A stretch of DNA of 64,000 bases, taken from the NCBI RefSeq assembly GCF_001025155.1, contig NZ_AP012322.1, positions 434,001-498,000 on the forward strand, written 5' to 3'. Source of the DNA: Bifidobacterium angulatum DSM 20098 = JCM 7096 (GTDB taxonomy: Bacteria > Actinomycetota > Actinomycetes > Actinomycetales > Bifidobacteriaceae). The notes under the pieces are model-generated. The model did no database searches, was not told the DNA's origin, and saw nothing but the letters and a program-made list of their open reading frames with translations. Shown here piece by piece: positions 8,519 through 16,708 of the stretch. The position numbers and the translations under genes are program-made. Each line of letters begins with the position of its first letter. The stretch's first letter is position 1.

Positions 8519-10150
8519 ATGAAGATTTCCAACCCGGTGCTCACCGGTTTTCATGCCGATCCTTCAATGATTCGCGTCGGTGACACTTATTACATTGCCA
8601 ATTCCACTTTCGAATGGTTCCCAGGCGTTCGCCTACATGAGTCCAAGGACCTGGTGCATTGGAACATTCTTCCAAGCCCGTTGAGCCGGTCCAGCCAGCT
8701 TGATATGAGAGGAAACCCCTCTTCGGGAGGCATCTGGGCTCCTGACCTAAGCTATGCGGATAACAAATTCTGGTTGATCTACACTGATGTCAAGGTGGTC
8801 AATGGTGCATTCAAGGATTGCACTAATTATTTGGTCACCGCCGAGGACATCCATGGGCCATGGAGCGAGCCGGTTCGCATCAACGGGGTCGGTTTTGACG
8901 CCAGCCTGTTCCATGACGACGACGGCCGCAAATACTTGGTGCAGCAGACATGGGATTTCCGTGAATACCACCACCAGTTCGACGGCATCACATTGACGGA
9001 ATTCGACGTCGACACCATGAAGCTCAAGCCAGAAACGGCCCGCACCATCTGGGATGGCACTTCGGTGAAGATCACCGAAGGTCCCCACCTATACAAGAAG
9101 GATGGTTGGTACTACCTGTTTGCCGCAGAAGGCGGCACGGTGTATGAACATCAGGAATCTGTGGCGCGTTCCCGTACCCTTGACGAATACTCCTTCGAAG
9201 TTATGCCGAATGGCCCGTTCATCGGTAACTTCGACACTCCTGACACCTATTTGCAGAAGCAGGGCCATGGAGCGTTGGTGGACACCCCGTCCGGCGAGTG
9301 GTATTACGCCTCCCTATGCGGTCGTCCGTGGCGTCATGATACCGAACCGGCCCATGGCACCCGCGGATGGTGCACACTCGGACGCGAGACCTCCATCCAG
9401 AAAGTCGAATGGGATGAGGACGGTTGGCCGCGCGTGGTCGGAGGTCACGGCGGACAGCGTTACGTTGATGCTCCGAAAGATGCCATCGAGACTGTGGCCC
9501 CCGCGACGCGTGACGAACATGATGAGTTCGATTCCGGCGAGCTCGGGCCGAATTGGAACACTCTACGCGTTCCGTTCACCGACGCCATGGGCACGGTGGG
9601 TGGCGGCAAACTGGCATTGCGTGGTCAGGGCTCGCTGTGCAACCTGTTTGACTTGTCTCTTGTGGCTCGTCGCTGGCAGGCATTTGATTTCGACGCCGAA
9701 ACCAAGGTGTGTTTCAGTCCGAAGAATTACATGCAGATGGCAGGCCTGACCAACTATTACGATGACCTATGCTGGTCATGGGCGTTTGTCACTTGGGATG
9801 AGAAACGACATGCAAGGGTCATCGAAGTGGCTCAGAACGATTTCAACCAATATACGTCGTTCCTCAAGGATGACGCCATCGTAGTGCCCGAAGAGGCTGA
9901 GGCGGTATGGCTGCGCACCAAGGTCCGCACGGAATACTATTCCTACGAATATTCCTTTGACGGAGAACATTTCACCGAGATTCCGGTCAAGCTCGATGCG
10001 AAGATCCTGTCCGACGATTACGTGAACCAACGTTACGGCGGCTTCTTCACCGGTGCGTTCGTGGGACTTGCCTGCGTCGATCTGTCCGGCTACGACGAGC
10101 AGGCTGAATTCGACTACTTCGACTATCGGGAGCTTTCCGATAACCAGTAG
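8519..10150 (+). CDS. GH43-family beta-xylosidase
   Basis: Intracellular GH43 enzyme of 543 residues without a signal peptide. The catalytic Asp is in NPVLTGFHADPSM (about 5-17), the second Asp in GFDASLFHDDDG (about 125-136) and the acid Glu in ITEGPHLYKK (about 186-195). The C-terminal 200 residues resemble the beta-sandwich of XynB/XynD-type beta-xylosidases. It probably releases xylose from the non-reducing end of imported xylo-oligosaccharides. ATG 8519 follows AAGAGGT. It is co-directional with the importer and differs enough from the 1926 GH43 that the two are not recent duplicates. Confidence 0.9.
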   Translation: MKISNPVLTGFHADPSMIRVGDTYYIANSTFEWFPGVRLHESKDLVHWNILPSPLSRSSQLDMRGNPSSGGIWAPDLSYADNKFWLIYTDVKVVNGAFKDCTNYLVTAEDIHGPWSEPVRINGVGFDASLFHDDDGRKYLVQQTWDFREYHHQFDGITLTEFDVDTMKLKPETARTIWDGTSVKITEGPHLYKKDGWYYLFAAEGGTVYEHQESVARSRTLDEYSFEVMPNGPFIGNFDTPDTYLQKQGHGALVDTPSGEWYYASLCGRPWRHDTEPAHGTRGWCTLGRETSIQKVEWDEDGWPRVVGGHGGQRYVDAPKDAIETVAPATRDEHDEFDSGELGPNWNTLRVPFTDAMGTVGGGKLALRGQGSLCNLFDLSLVARRWQAFDFDAETKVCFSPKNYMQMAGLTNYYDDLCWSWAFVTWDEKRHARVIEVAQNDFNQYTSFLKDDAIVVPEEAEAVWLRTKVRTEYYSYEYSFDGEHFTEIPVKLDAKILSDDYVNQRYGGFFTGAFVGLACVDLSGYDEQAEFDYFDYRELSDNQ

Positions 10151-10154
10151 ACAG

Positions 10155-10191
10155 TGCCGGCTGACGACAGAGCATCCGTCGTCAGCCGGCA
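10155..10191 (+). terminator. Intercistronic hairpin between GH43 and esterase genes
   Basis: TGCCGGCTGACGAC (10155-10168) and GTCGTCAGCCGGCA (10178-10191) form a perfect 14-bp, GC-rich stem with a nine-base loop, and no T-run follows. It is the third such hairpin between cistrons of this cluster. Confidence 0.55.
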
Positions 10192-10236
10192 TACTCGACG
10201 GCATTGAATTCTATGGGCAATGAGGAGCGGACGAGA

Positions 10237-12201
10237 ATGGTCTTGCGATTGCCGAAACTGCTTGACGACGGTTGCGTGCTGCAGGCCGGTGCGACCATAC
10301 ATATCTGGGGCACCGGCGACCCCGGGCGCGGCGTGCTGGTACGCCTCGATGGCAAGGACCGGACTACACGGGTGGGGGACGACGGCTCATGGAGCGTGCC
10401 GTACGGTCCGATCACAGCAGGCGGACCGTACGATTTGACGGTGCGTTATGAGGACGGAACCGAATGTATCTCGCGCCAATGCTATGCGGGAGAAGTGTTT
10501 CTGTGTTCGGGACAGTCGAACATGGAACTGCCCATGGCTTGGGTGCGTGCGGACTATCCGCTGGAGTGGGATCGTGAGCCTGACCCATTGCTGCGGCAAT
10601 ACAAAGCGATTCCCGATTGTGACTTCAACGGTCCCCGCAGCGATCATGACCATGCGTTCTGGCAGGGGTGCGATGCGGAAACCCTTGGAGATTTCTCCGC
10701 GCTCGCCTATTTCTTCGGACGCAGGATCCGTCGGTGGCTGAATGTGCCCGTCGGCCTGTTGAACGTTTCATTGGGCGGATCGCCGATTGAATCCTGGATG
10801 GATGCCGACGCATTGCGGGCGTTCCCCGAAGCGCTCGCTGACCTTGAGCCGTATCTTGGCGATGGCGTGGCGTCGAAGAAAAGCCGCGATTCCGTTGCCG
10901 AACGGGACCGGTGGTATCAGGAGCTTGGATACGAGGCTGTGGCCGATGCCCACCATGAATGGCTGCCATTGATTGCGTGGGATTGTCCGGAATCCAAGAA
11001 CATCGAGCCGCGCGACGTGGCATGGCATGACATACGCCTGCCGGGATGGTACAAGGATCGCGGACTTGCCGGTTTCCGCGGCGAGATTACCATGAGAAAA
11101 ACCGTGTTCCTGCCTCCGTCGGATGCGGGGAAGCCCGCCCTACTGCGCCTGGGCACCATGAATGATGCCGACCATACGTGGGTCAATGGTGTGTTGGTCG
11201 GTGGGCGAAGCAATGTGTATGAGCCGCGGGACTATCCGGTCGCAGCCGGCGTGTTGCGCGCCGGCGCGAACGAAATCCGCATACGTCTGGTCGTTGAACG
11301 GCCCGGCGGCCGTGTGACGCCCGGCAAACGGATGACACTGACCATCGGAGACGATATCTTCGACCTGTCCGGCATTTGGCAGTATGCCGTGACCGCCGAA
11401 GCTGACCGCGATTGCCCATTCGAGGATTTCGTCAGATGGAAGCCGACCGGCCTGTACAATGCCATGCTCGCCCCGTGTTTTCCATATGCGGTGCGGGCCG
11501 TGCTGTGGTATCAGGGCGAATCGAATACCGGCGATCGCGCCATGCAATATGGTGACGAGCTGAAGGCCATGATTCAATTGTGGCGCGTCAAATGGCATCA
11601 GCCGGATATGCCGTTTCTGATCGTCCAGCTTCCAAAATTCGACATCGACGCCATCGAGGATGGAGGCTGGCCGCTCGTCCGCGAACAGGAGTGGAACGTC
11701 GCGAACGAACTTGAAAACGTTGCTACGGTGGTGACGCTTGACGCCGGCGAGGGCAACGATCTGCATCCGTATGACAAGAAGCTCGTCGCGGATCGCGTGT
11801 TCAATGCCGCGATGGATTTGGTATACGGTCGCCAGGCTCAGCCTCAACCGGCCGTGGAAACCATCGAGGTCTGCGGAGATCTGTTGCGGATGCACTGTGC
11901 ATGGCGGAGTCGCTCGGACGAACGGATCCGATCGGAGCGCCGCCGGCTGATGACGTTGGACGGTGACGCTCCCCAGGAAATCGAATTTTTATGGCGCGAC
12001 TGCGCCACATCTGTGCGGGCCGAGGCATGGCTGGACGGCTGTGATATCGTGGCGCGCATGACGGCGCGCAGGCCGGATGAGGTGCGGTACGCGTGGAGCA
12101 ACAATCCGGAATCCGGACTCATCTGCGACGGCGACGGCATGCTGATCCCGCCGTTCCGCCTGACATTGCCCACGGACGATGATAAGGGGATTCATGCGTA
12201 G
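10237..12201 (+). CDS. Sialate O-acetylesterase-type SGNH esterase, probably deacetylates xylo-oligosaccharides
   Basis: A 654-residue carbohydrate esterase of the sialate 9-O-acetylesterase/DUF303 type. The nucleophile motif CSGQSNMEL is near 90-98, VLWYQGESNTGD is near 415-426 and the Asp-His part of the triad is in NDLHPYDK near 507-514. An inserted beta-rich, galactose-binding-like segment occupies about 250-390. ATG 10237 has GAGGAG nine bases upstream, while upstream starts at 10204 (TTG) and 10213 do not. No signal peptide is present, so it acts on imported sugars. Next to two xylosidase-type enzymes, removal of acetyl groups from xylo-oligosaccharides is the likeliest task; sialic acid genes are absent here. 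Confidence 0.82.
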   Translation: MVLRLPKLLDDGCVLQAGATIHIWGTGDPGRGVLVRLDGKDRTTRVGDDGSWSVPYGPITAGGPYDLTVRYEDGTECISRQCYAGEVFLCSGQSNMELPMAWVRADYPLEWDREPDPLLRQYKAIPDCDFNGPRSDHDHAFWQGCDAETLGDFSALAYFFGRRIRRWLNVPVGLLNVSLGGSPIESWMDADALRAFPEALADLEPYLGDGVASKKSRDSVAERDRWYQELGYEAVADAHHEWLPLIAWDCPESKNIEPRDVAWHDIRLPGWYKDRGLAGFRGEITMRKTVFLPPSDAGKPALLRLGTMNDADHTWVNGVLVGGRSNVYEPRDYPVAAGVLRAGANEIRIRLVVERPGGRVTPGKRMTLTIGDDIFDLSGIWQYAVTAEADRDCPFEDFVRWKPTGLYNAMLAPCFPYAVRAVLWYQGESNTGDRAMQYGDELKAMIQLWRVKWHQPDMPFLIVQLPKFDIDAIEDGGWPLVREQEWNVANELENVATVVTLDAGEGNDLHPYDKKLVADRVFNAAMDLVYGRQAQPQPAVETIEVCGDLLRMHCAWRSRSDERIRSERRRLMTLDGDAPQEIEFLWRDCATSVRAEAWLDGCDIVARMTARRPDEVRYAWSNNPESGLICDGDGMLIPPFRLTLPTDDDKGIHA

Positions 12202-12224
12202 GCAGGTCGCGCTTCGATAAGGAC

Positions 12225-12347
12225 TCGTCGATGGCTTCTCCGATGCGGACTTTGTAATTACCGTGTTTCGTGGCATCCCCTATGCCAAGCCTTCCCGTTG
12301 GCGCGTTACGATTTGTCTCGTGTCATGATTCGGTATTGGACGAATTT
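12225..12347 (+). pseudogene. Remnant of a type-B carboxylesterase
   Basis: The frame around 12228-12300 reads DGFSDADFVITVFRGIPYAK, the conserved N-terminal signature of type-B carboxylesterases. A second frame directly after reads DLSRVMIRYWTNFA (about 12303-12345), which matches the conserved C-terminal end of the same family. The roughly 450 residues in between, including the catalytic Ser, are missing. This is an internally deleted and frameshifted gene. Confidence 0.6.
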
Positions 12348-12757
12348 CGCGGCGAAGGAGACGAAGGCGCTGATCGCGTCCGACGAGGATCCGACCAGGC
12401 TGTTCGCCGGCAAGTCGATGCAATACCGCAAATCGAAGTCGCTGCCGAAATTCACTGGCGAGGCCATGCGTACCTGCGCCAGATCGTCCGCATCTTCTTC
12501 GACGATCCGGACGAGGCTTACCGCCTGTTCCACGAGCTCGTTCCCGATGCGGGGAGGGCATGCAGTTCACTCCGCCGTTCAACGTCGACTACGGCATCGG
12601 ATTGACCATCGGCCGTGGTACGTTCCTCAACAAGGATTTCATGGTGTGCGGCGGTGGATACGTGACACTTGGCGCCGTTGCCAGTGTGCCGTCTTTGAGG
12701 TTGGATGAGACCGATTGCACCAGTCATGCGATGCAAGCGATGCAGGTGAGTGCGTAA
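12348..12757 (+). pseudogene. Remnant of a sugar O-acetyltransferase (Maa/LacA type)
   Basis: Two frames together resemble a maltose/galactoside O-acetyltransferase. ARLFHELVP-like sequence (DDPDEAYRLFHELVPDAG) is in one frame to about 12560. Then MQFTPPFNVDYGIGLTIGRG and NKDFMVCGGGYVTLG are in another (12560-12690). The C-terminal half of the left-handed beta-helix with its catalytic His is gone; the frame continues into unrelated sequence to a stop at 12757. An intact family member is at 27835-28491. Confidence 0.6.
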
Positions 12758-12821
12758 AGCCTCGTATGGAAGCTGTCGTTCATGTTGTCACCCGGTTGTT
12801 AAGAGTATAGCTCTGAATCAG

Positions 12822-12867
12822 TATAGGGCCGGGAAGCTCCGTCGCTAAGGAGCTTCCCGGCCCTATA
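12822..12867 (-). terminator. xylB terminator hairpin
   Basis: A perfect 19-bp stem: TATAGGGCCGGGAAGCTCC (12822-12840) with its complement at 12849-12867, loop of eight bases. It lies 18 bases beyond the xylB stop on the minus strand and also faces the decayed genes on the plus strand, so it may work in both directions. There is no strong U-tract. Confidence 0.7.
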
Positions 12868-12884
12868 TTCCTGCAGCGAATAGC

Positions 12885-14405
12885 TTAGCCGCGGGCCTTG
12901 GCGTAGGCCTCATACACGGCCTCGGTCGGCTCGCCGGTTTCCCTGCCGTCGATGGTGAGCTTCCATGCCGGAGGCTCAGTCTCGCCGGAAAGCACCCAGG
13001 CCGCTTGGCGTGCGGCACCGATGGCCACATACTCATCGGTGGTCGGACGGGTCACGTCCATGCCGAAGATGCTCGGCGCCAGCGTGCGGATCGCCTCGGA
13101 CTTCGCGCCGCCGCCGATGAGCAGGATGCGCTTGATCTGCGTGCCCAGGGAGCGAATAAGCTCCAGACAGTCGCGTTGGGAGCACAACAGGCCCTCGACG
13201 AAGGCGCGGGCCAGATTCTCGCGTGTGGTGTTGGCCAGGGTTAGGCCGGACAGCGTGGCGGTGGCGTCCGGACGGTTCGGGGTGCGCTCGCCGTCGAAAT
13301 ACGGCACCAGCGTGATGCCGCCCGCTCCCGGCTTCGAGGCGAAGGCCAGCTTGGCCAGTTCGTCGTAATCGACGCCAAGCGCGGCGCGTCCGGCGTCGAG
13401 GATGCGCGAGCCGTTGATGGTGCAGGCGAGCGGCAGATAGTGGCCGGTGCAATCGGCGAAGCCGGACACGGCGCCCGTCAGATCATAGGTCGGATTCTCG
13501 GAGATGGCCGCGGCCACGCCGGAGGTGCCGAGGGACACGGAAACGTCGCCGACGCTCATGCCCAGGCCCAGCGAGGCCATGGCGTTGTCGCCGCCGCCCG
13601 GTGCGAGTGCGCAGCCCCCCTCGACGCTCTTGCCGGCGATGGCCGGATCGGCTTTGACCGGTGCCGCCTCTCGCGGGCCCAGTACAGTGGGTAGCACAAT
13701 GGCGTCGGCATGTGCTTGCGCCGCTTCGGCGCCTTCGGCGGCTTCGAGCACCATGGCGATCAGATCACGACGGTATTCGTTACGGGCGGCGTCGTAGTAG
13801 ATGGTGCCGGATGCGTCGGAGCGGTCGGTGAACAGGGCGTCGAGATGGGCGTCCTCGCCTTCGGCAACTGGCCCGTAGCCGGCGATGCGCCAGCTCAGCC
13901 AGTCGTGTGGCAGGCAGATTGCTGCGATCTTCTTGGCGTTTTCGGGTTCGTTTTCGGCGACCCATGCCACCTTGGTCAGCGTATAGGAGGCGACGGGGGA
14001 GGATCCCACGGCCTTGACCCAGCGCTGCTTGCCGCGTGCGATCGGGTCTTCCGGTTCGCCGTTCTGTGCCGGAGCGGCGCCGAGCTTCTCGATCAGAGCG
14101 GCAGCCTGCGGGGCGGAGCTGGTGTCGTTCCACAGCATGGCGTCGCGAATCACGTTGCCTTGGCCGTCGAGAATCACCATGCCGTGCTGTTGGCCGCCCA
14201 CGGCCAGTGCGGATACGTCGTCCAGTCCGCCTGCCTGCTGCGCGGCCTCTTGGAACGCATCCCACCAGTATGCGGGGTCGATGGACGTGCCGTTCGGGTG
14301 CTTGGCTTGGCCGAAACGCACCAATTCGCCGGTTTCGGCGTCTGTTACGCGTACCTTGCAGGACTGCGTCGAGGTGTCGACGCCAGCCACCAGAGTCTTT
14401 GCCAT
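12885..14405 (-). CDS. xylB: Xylulokinase
   Basis: Cytoplasmic FGGY-family kinase, 506 residues, phosphorylating D-xylulose to D-xylulose 5-phosphate, the entry point to the bifidobacterial phosphoketolase pathway. The N-terminal phosphate loop is VAGVDTSTQSCKVRVTD (about 6-22). The substrate-site GGQQHGMVILD is near 70-80, and the FGGY C-terminal ATP site ILLIGGGAKSEAIRTLAPS is near 428-446. The start has a GGAGGC-like site (minus strand GGAGGCAACACAACCC before ATG). It is divergent from the ROK regulator, with a shared operator-like palindrome. Confidence 0.95.
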   Translation of the reverse strand: MAKTLVAGVDTSTQSCKVRVTDAETGELVRFGQAKHPNGTSIDPAYWWDAFQEAAQQAGGLDDVSALAVGGQQHGMVILDGQGNVIRDAMLWNDTSSAPQAAALIEKLGAAPAQNGEPEDPIARGKQRWVKAVGSSPVASYTLTKVAWVAENEPENAKKIAAICLPHDWLSWRIAGYGPVAEGEDAHLDALFTDRSDASGTIYYDAARNEYRRDLIAMVLEAAEGAEAAQAHADAIVLPTVLGPREAAPVKADPAIAGKSVEGGCALAPGGGDNAMASLGLGMSVGDVSVSLGTSGVAAAISENPTYDLTGAVSGFADCTGHYLPLACTINGSRILDAGRAALGVDYDELAKLAFASKPGAGGITLVPYFDGERTPNRPDATATLSGLTLANTTRENLARAFVEGLLCSQRDCLELIRSLGTQIKRILLIGGGAKSEAIRTLAPSIFGMDVTRPTTDEYVAIGAARQAAWVLSGETEPPAWKLTIDGRETGEPTEAVYEAYAKARG

Positions 14406-14454
14406 GGGTTGTGTTGCCTCCTTGCATATGCCGCTCGTCGATGGCGCACGGCTA

Positions 14455-14481
14455 ATAGTTAGACGAATAAACTATATTATA
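14455..14481. promoter_or_regulatory. xylB/ROK divergent operator and xylB -10 box
   Basis: ATAGTT (14455-14460) and AACTAT (14470-14475) are a 6-bp inverted repeat around AGACGAATA. On the minus strand a perfect TATAAT (14476-14481) directly abuts this repeat, so a bound repressor would cover the xylB transcription start. The half ATAGTTnnACGAAT recurs at the xylA promoter (128-141). Confidence 0.6.
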
Positions 14482-14572
14482 GTAGTGTAGCATCAGGAAA
14501 GGCTCCGGAACGTCGCTTCGGGGAATTTATGCGATATGGCAGCGTAGGAACAGGGCAGGGACGGGACTAGCT

Positions 14573-15805
14573 ATGACATCTCTTCGCAGAATCAATCAGG
14601 ATGATCTACGCAATCACAATCTTTCCGTGGTGATCGACACGCTATTGCGCGCCTCCACGCCGATGAGCCGGGCCGCTCTCGCCAAGGAGACCGGTTTGAC
14701 CAAGGCAACGATGTCGTTGCTGGTGTCGCTGCTGATTGAAGCTGGCATCGTCAAGGAAGGCGAGCCGCAGAACTCGTCCAGCTATGGGCGTCCGTCCACG
14801 CCGCTCGCGCTGGCTGGCGGCAAGATGTGCGGCATCGGCATGCAGGTTAATACTGACGGATACGGCTGTGTGGCGCTGGATATCAATCGCGATACGCTCG
14901 CGTACGAGTGGGTGGATGCCGATATGAGCGGCGTTGCCCCGGAGGATGTGTTCGACAGACTTGACACCATGGTCACGGCTATGGAGCGCCAGCTCAAGCG
15001 CAAGGGGTGCACTGTTGCCGGTGTCGCTTGTGCGCTGCCTGGCTTGGTCACGTCCAAGAAGCAACTGCTTATGGCACGCAATCTTGGTTGGGAAAATGTC
15101 GACCTGATGCAGTTCGAGGTTATGCGTCGCTGCGACGTGCATTTCGGCAATGAGGCAAAGATGGCGGCTATCGCGCAGATCCCCGGCTATGCATGCGCCC
15201 GTGCGGATTTCCTCGATGCCGTGGACTGCACTGACTCCTTTATTTATCTGTCCTGCGATATCGGCATCGGCGGAGCCATTGTGCGTGACGGCGAGGTAGT
15301 GACAGGATCTCACGGGTTCGCCGGCGAAATCGGTCACACCTCGGTCTCGTTGGATGGTCCGGTGTGCCGGTGCGGAAGAAAGGGCTGCCTGGAAGCATAT
15401 GCCGGTCGCCGTGCGCTGGTGGAGGCGTCTGGTGTGGCAAGCGGCAACAATGCCGCCAGTGTCGCAGCGTTGGATAGGTTGCTGGATGCGTGGCATGCCG
15501 ATGACGCGCAGGCGGTGAAGGCCGTTGAACGTGGCATCGATGCGTTGGTTTCGGCCATCGCCTCGGCGGTGAACCTGGCTGACGTCGATACCGTACTGCT
15601 GGGCGGTTGGTGGATCAATTTCGGCCAATCGTTCTATGAGCTGCTTGAGTCCCGTCTGCAGGAGCAGGTGCTGGGCGCTTCGGATATGCAGGTGAGCGTG
15701 TCCATGCCGCCTGTTGCCGACCATCCAGCGCTGTATGGTGCCGCGGAGGTCGGACTGCGCAGGTTCATCGACAATCCGCTGGCATTCATCGCCGACAGGG
15801 CGTGA
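14573..15805 (+). CDS. ROK-family transcriptional regulator (XylR/NagC type)
   Basis: A 410-residue regulator. The winged helix-turn-helix is at about 25-75 (MSRAALAKETGLTKATMSLL). The ROK domain follows, with the zinc motif CRCGRKGCLEAYAG near 265-278 and the ROK signature GGAIVRDGEVVTGSHGFAGE just before it. The DNA-binding domain marks it as a repressor rather than a sugar kinase. Divergent placement with xylB and the shared operator half-site at xylA suggest control of xylose catabolism with xylose or xylulose as inducer. The gene has no strong Shine-Dalgarno sequence; GGGACGGGAC precedes the ATG. Confidence 0.87.
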   Translation: MTSLRRINQDDLRNHNLSVVIDTLLRASTPMSRAALAKETGLTKATMSLLVSLLIEAGIVKEGEPQNSSSYGRPSTPLALAGGKMCGIGMQVNTDGYGCVALDINRDTLAYEWVDADMSGVAPEDVFDRLDTMVTAMERQLKRKGCTVAGVACALPGLVTSKKQLLMARNLGWENVDLMQFEVMRRCDVHFGNEAKMAAIAQIPGYACARADFLDAVDCTDSFIYLSCDIGIGGAIVRDGEVVTGSHGFAGEIGHTSVSLDGPVCRCGRKGCLEAYAGRRALVEASGVASGNNAASVAALDRLLDAWHADDAQAVKAVERGIDALVSAIASAVNLADVDTVLLGGWWINFGQSFYELLESRLQEQVLGASDMQVSVSMPPVADHPALYGAAEVGLRRFIDNPLAFIADRA

Positions 15806-15911
15806 TACCCGCGAACGAAAAACGGTTCTTTGTGAATCCGTGACGGCTTACGTGCGATTCGCGCAATCATCGGGTTTGCGTGGAATGCTTTCGCTGTTCA
15901 GTCATGTGCGT

Positions 15912-16199
15912 TCACGAAGGCCTGGCGAGATTGCGCATGCGCACGGTCAATTCCTCCACGTCGTCGGTGGACGTCACATTGGTGATGATCATGGCGAATT
16001 CCGCGCCGCTGACACGTGAGAGCGTAGCGTTTTCCGGCATCAGCCGGCTCAGACGCATGCTCACGGATCGCAGCACGGTGTTAGCGATTCTGCGTCCGTA
16101 ATGTTCATTGACGGCACGAAGATGCTCCACGCCGAAGTACACCACCGCAACCAGATTGTGCACGTTCTCGGTCTGCATGCCTTGGAATCCGGATTCCAT
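15912..16199 (-). pseudogene. Truncated GGDEF-like domain
   Basis: The 95-codon frame matches the central part of a diguanylate-cyclase domain: FGVEHLRAVNEHYGRRIANT corresponds to the usual D/N-F-K-x-I-N-D-x-x-G-H-x-x-G-D segment. RVSGAEFAMII sits where R-x-G-G-D-E-F is expected. The catalytic GGDEF is degraded to SGAEF and both flanks are missing, so cyclase activity is not expected. It may be part of a former signalling protein or a decayed sensor domain. Confidence 0.5.
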
Positions 16200-16297
16200 T
16201 CTGGGGTGCGCAGGTCATGCCGGTTGTCCGGAAACGTTTATTCGTAGGTATTGGCGTAGGCGGATTCCTTGCTCGTCCATGCCGTCGTAGTGCTTGA

Positions 16298-16420
16298 TTC
16301 CCCAATGACCCGATCTGTGAGGACATCGGCACCCGGTACATGCTGGGCGATGATCTGCTCGTCGCGAACTCATCGCAACGATTCCCGCTGGTTCTCCATC
16401 CGTTCGTGTGTTTTGCATGG
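16298..16420 (+). pseudogene. Short remnant of a GH31-type alpha-glycosidase
   Basis: In one frame the sequence reads DPICEDIGTRYMLGDDLLVA (16307-16366), which resembles the conserved region of GH31 alpha-glucosidases/alpha-xylosidases that ends in GDDLLVAP. A stop lies just upstream and the similarity fades within 30 residues. An alpha-xylosidase would fit the neighbourhood, but the fragment is too short to be sure. Confidence 0.35.
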
Positions 16421-16583
16421 ATTTCGGCTGTGCCGACGGGAGTCGTTCTTCATGGGAAGTCGTTATTCATGATGAACTGGGGCAAAACGAGACGGATTGA
16501 AATACAAAGGGAGGTCAAGGGACTGTGTCCGGAACATGCGTAAGCGTTGGGGCGGGCGTATGGCAGTAAAGAGAAGAGACAGG

Positions 16584-16613
16584 AAGGCCGCTGCCCGTAA
16601 GGGCAGCGGCCTT
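16584..16613 (-). terminator. Terminator of the surface-protein gene
   Basis: AAGGCCGCTGCCC (16584-16596) and GGGCAGCGGCCTT (16601-16613) are a perfect 13-bp stem with a four-base loop. On the minus strand it is about 95 bases beyond the surface-protein stop and is followed by a pyrimidine-rich stretch. Confidence 0.65.
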
Positions 16614-16708
16614 CTCATGTATCAGCCGTATCGGCTAGCCCGGTGTGGGCGGTGGCGAGACCCCTTCGTTCCACTATTGCGGATTGAAGGCGGCCTCACC
16701 GCCTGGCG

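Larger units (their letters stand above)
15806..16583. other. Gene-debris interval
   Basis: No intact gene is seen. Recognisable pieces are a GGDEF-like fragment on the minus strand and a short GH31-like fragment on the plus strand, listed separately. The rest (15806-15911, 16200-16300, 16420-16583) shows no product I recognise. Confidence 0.6.
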
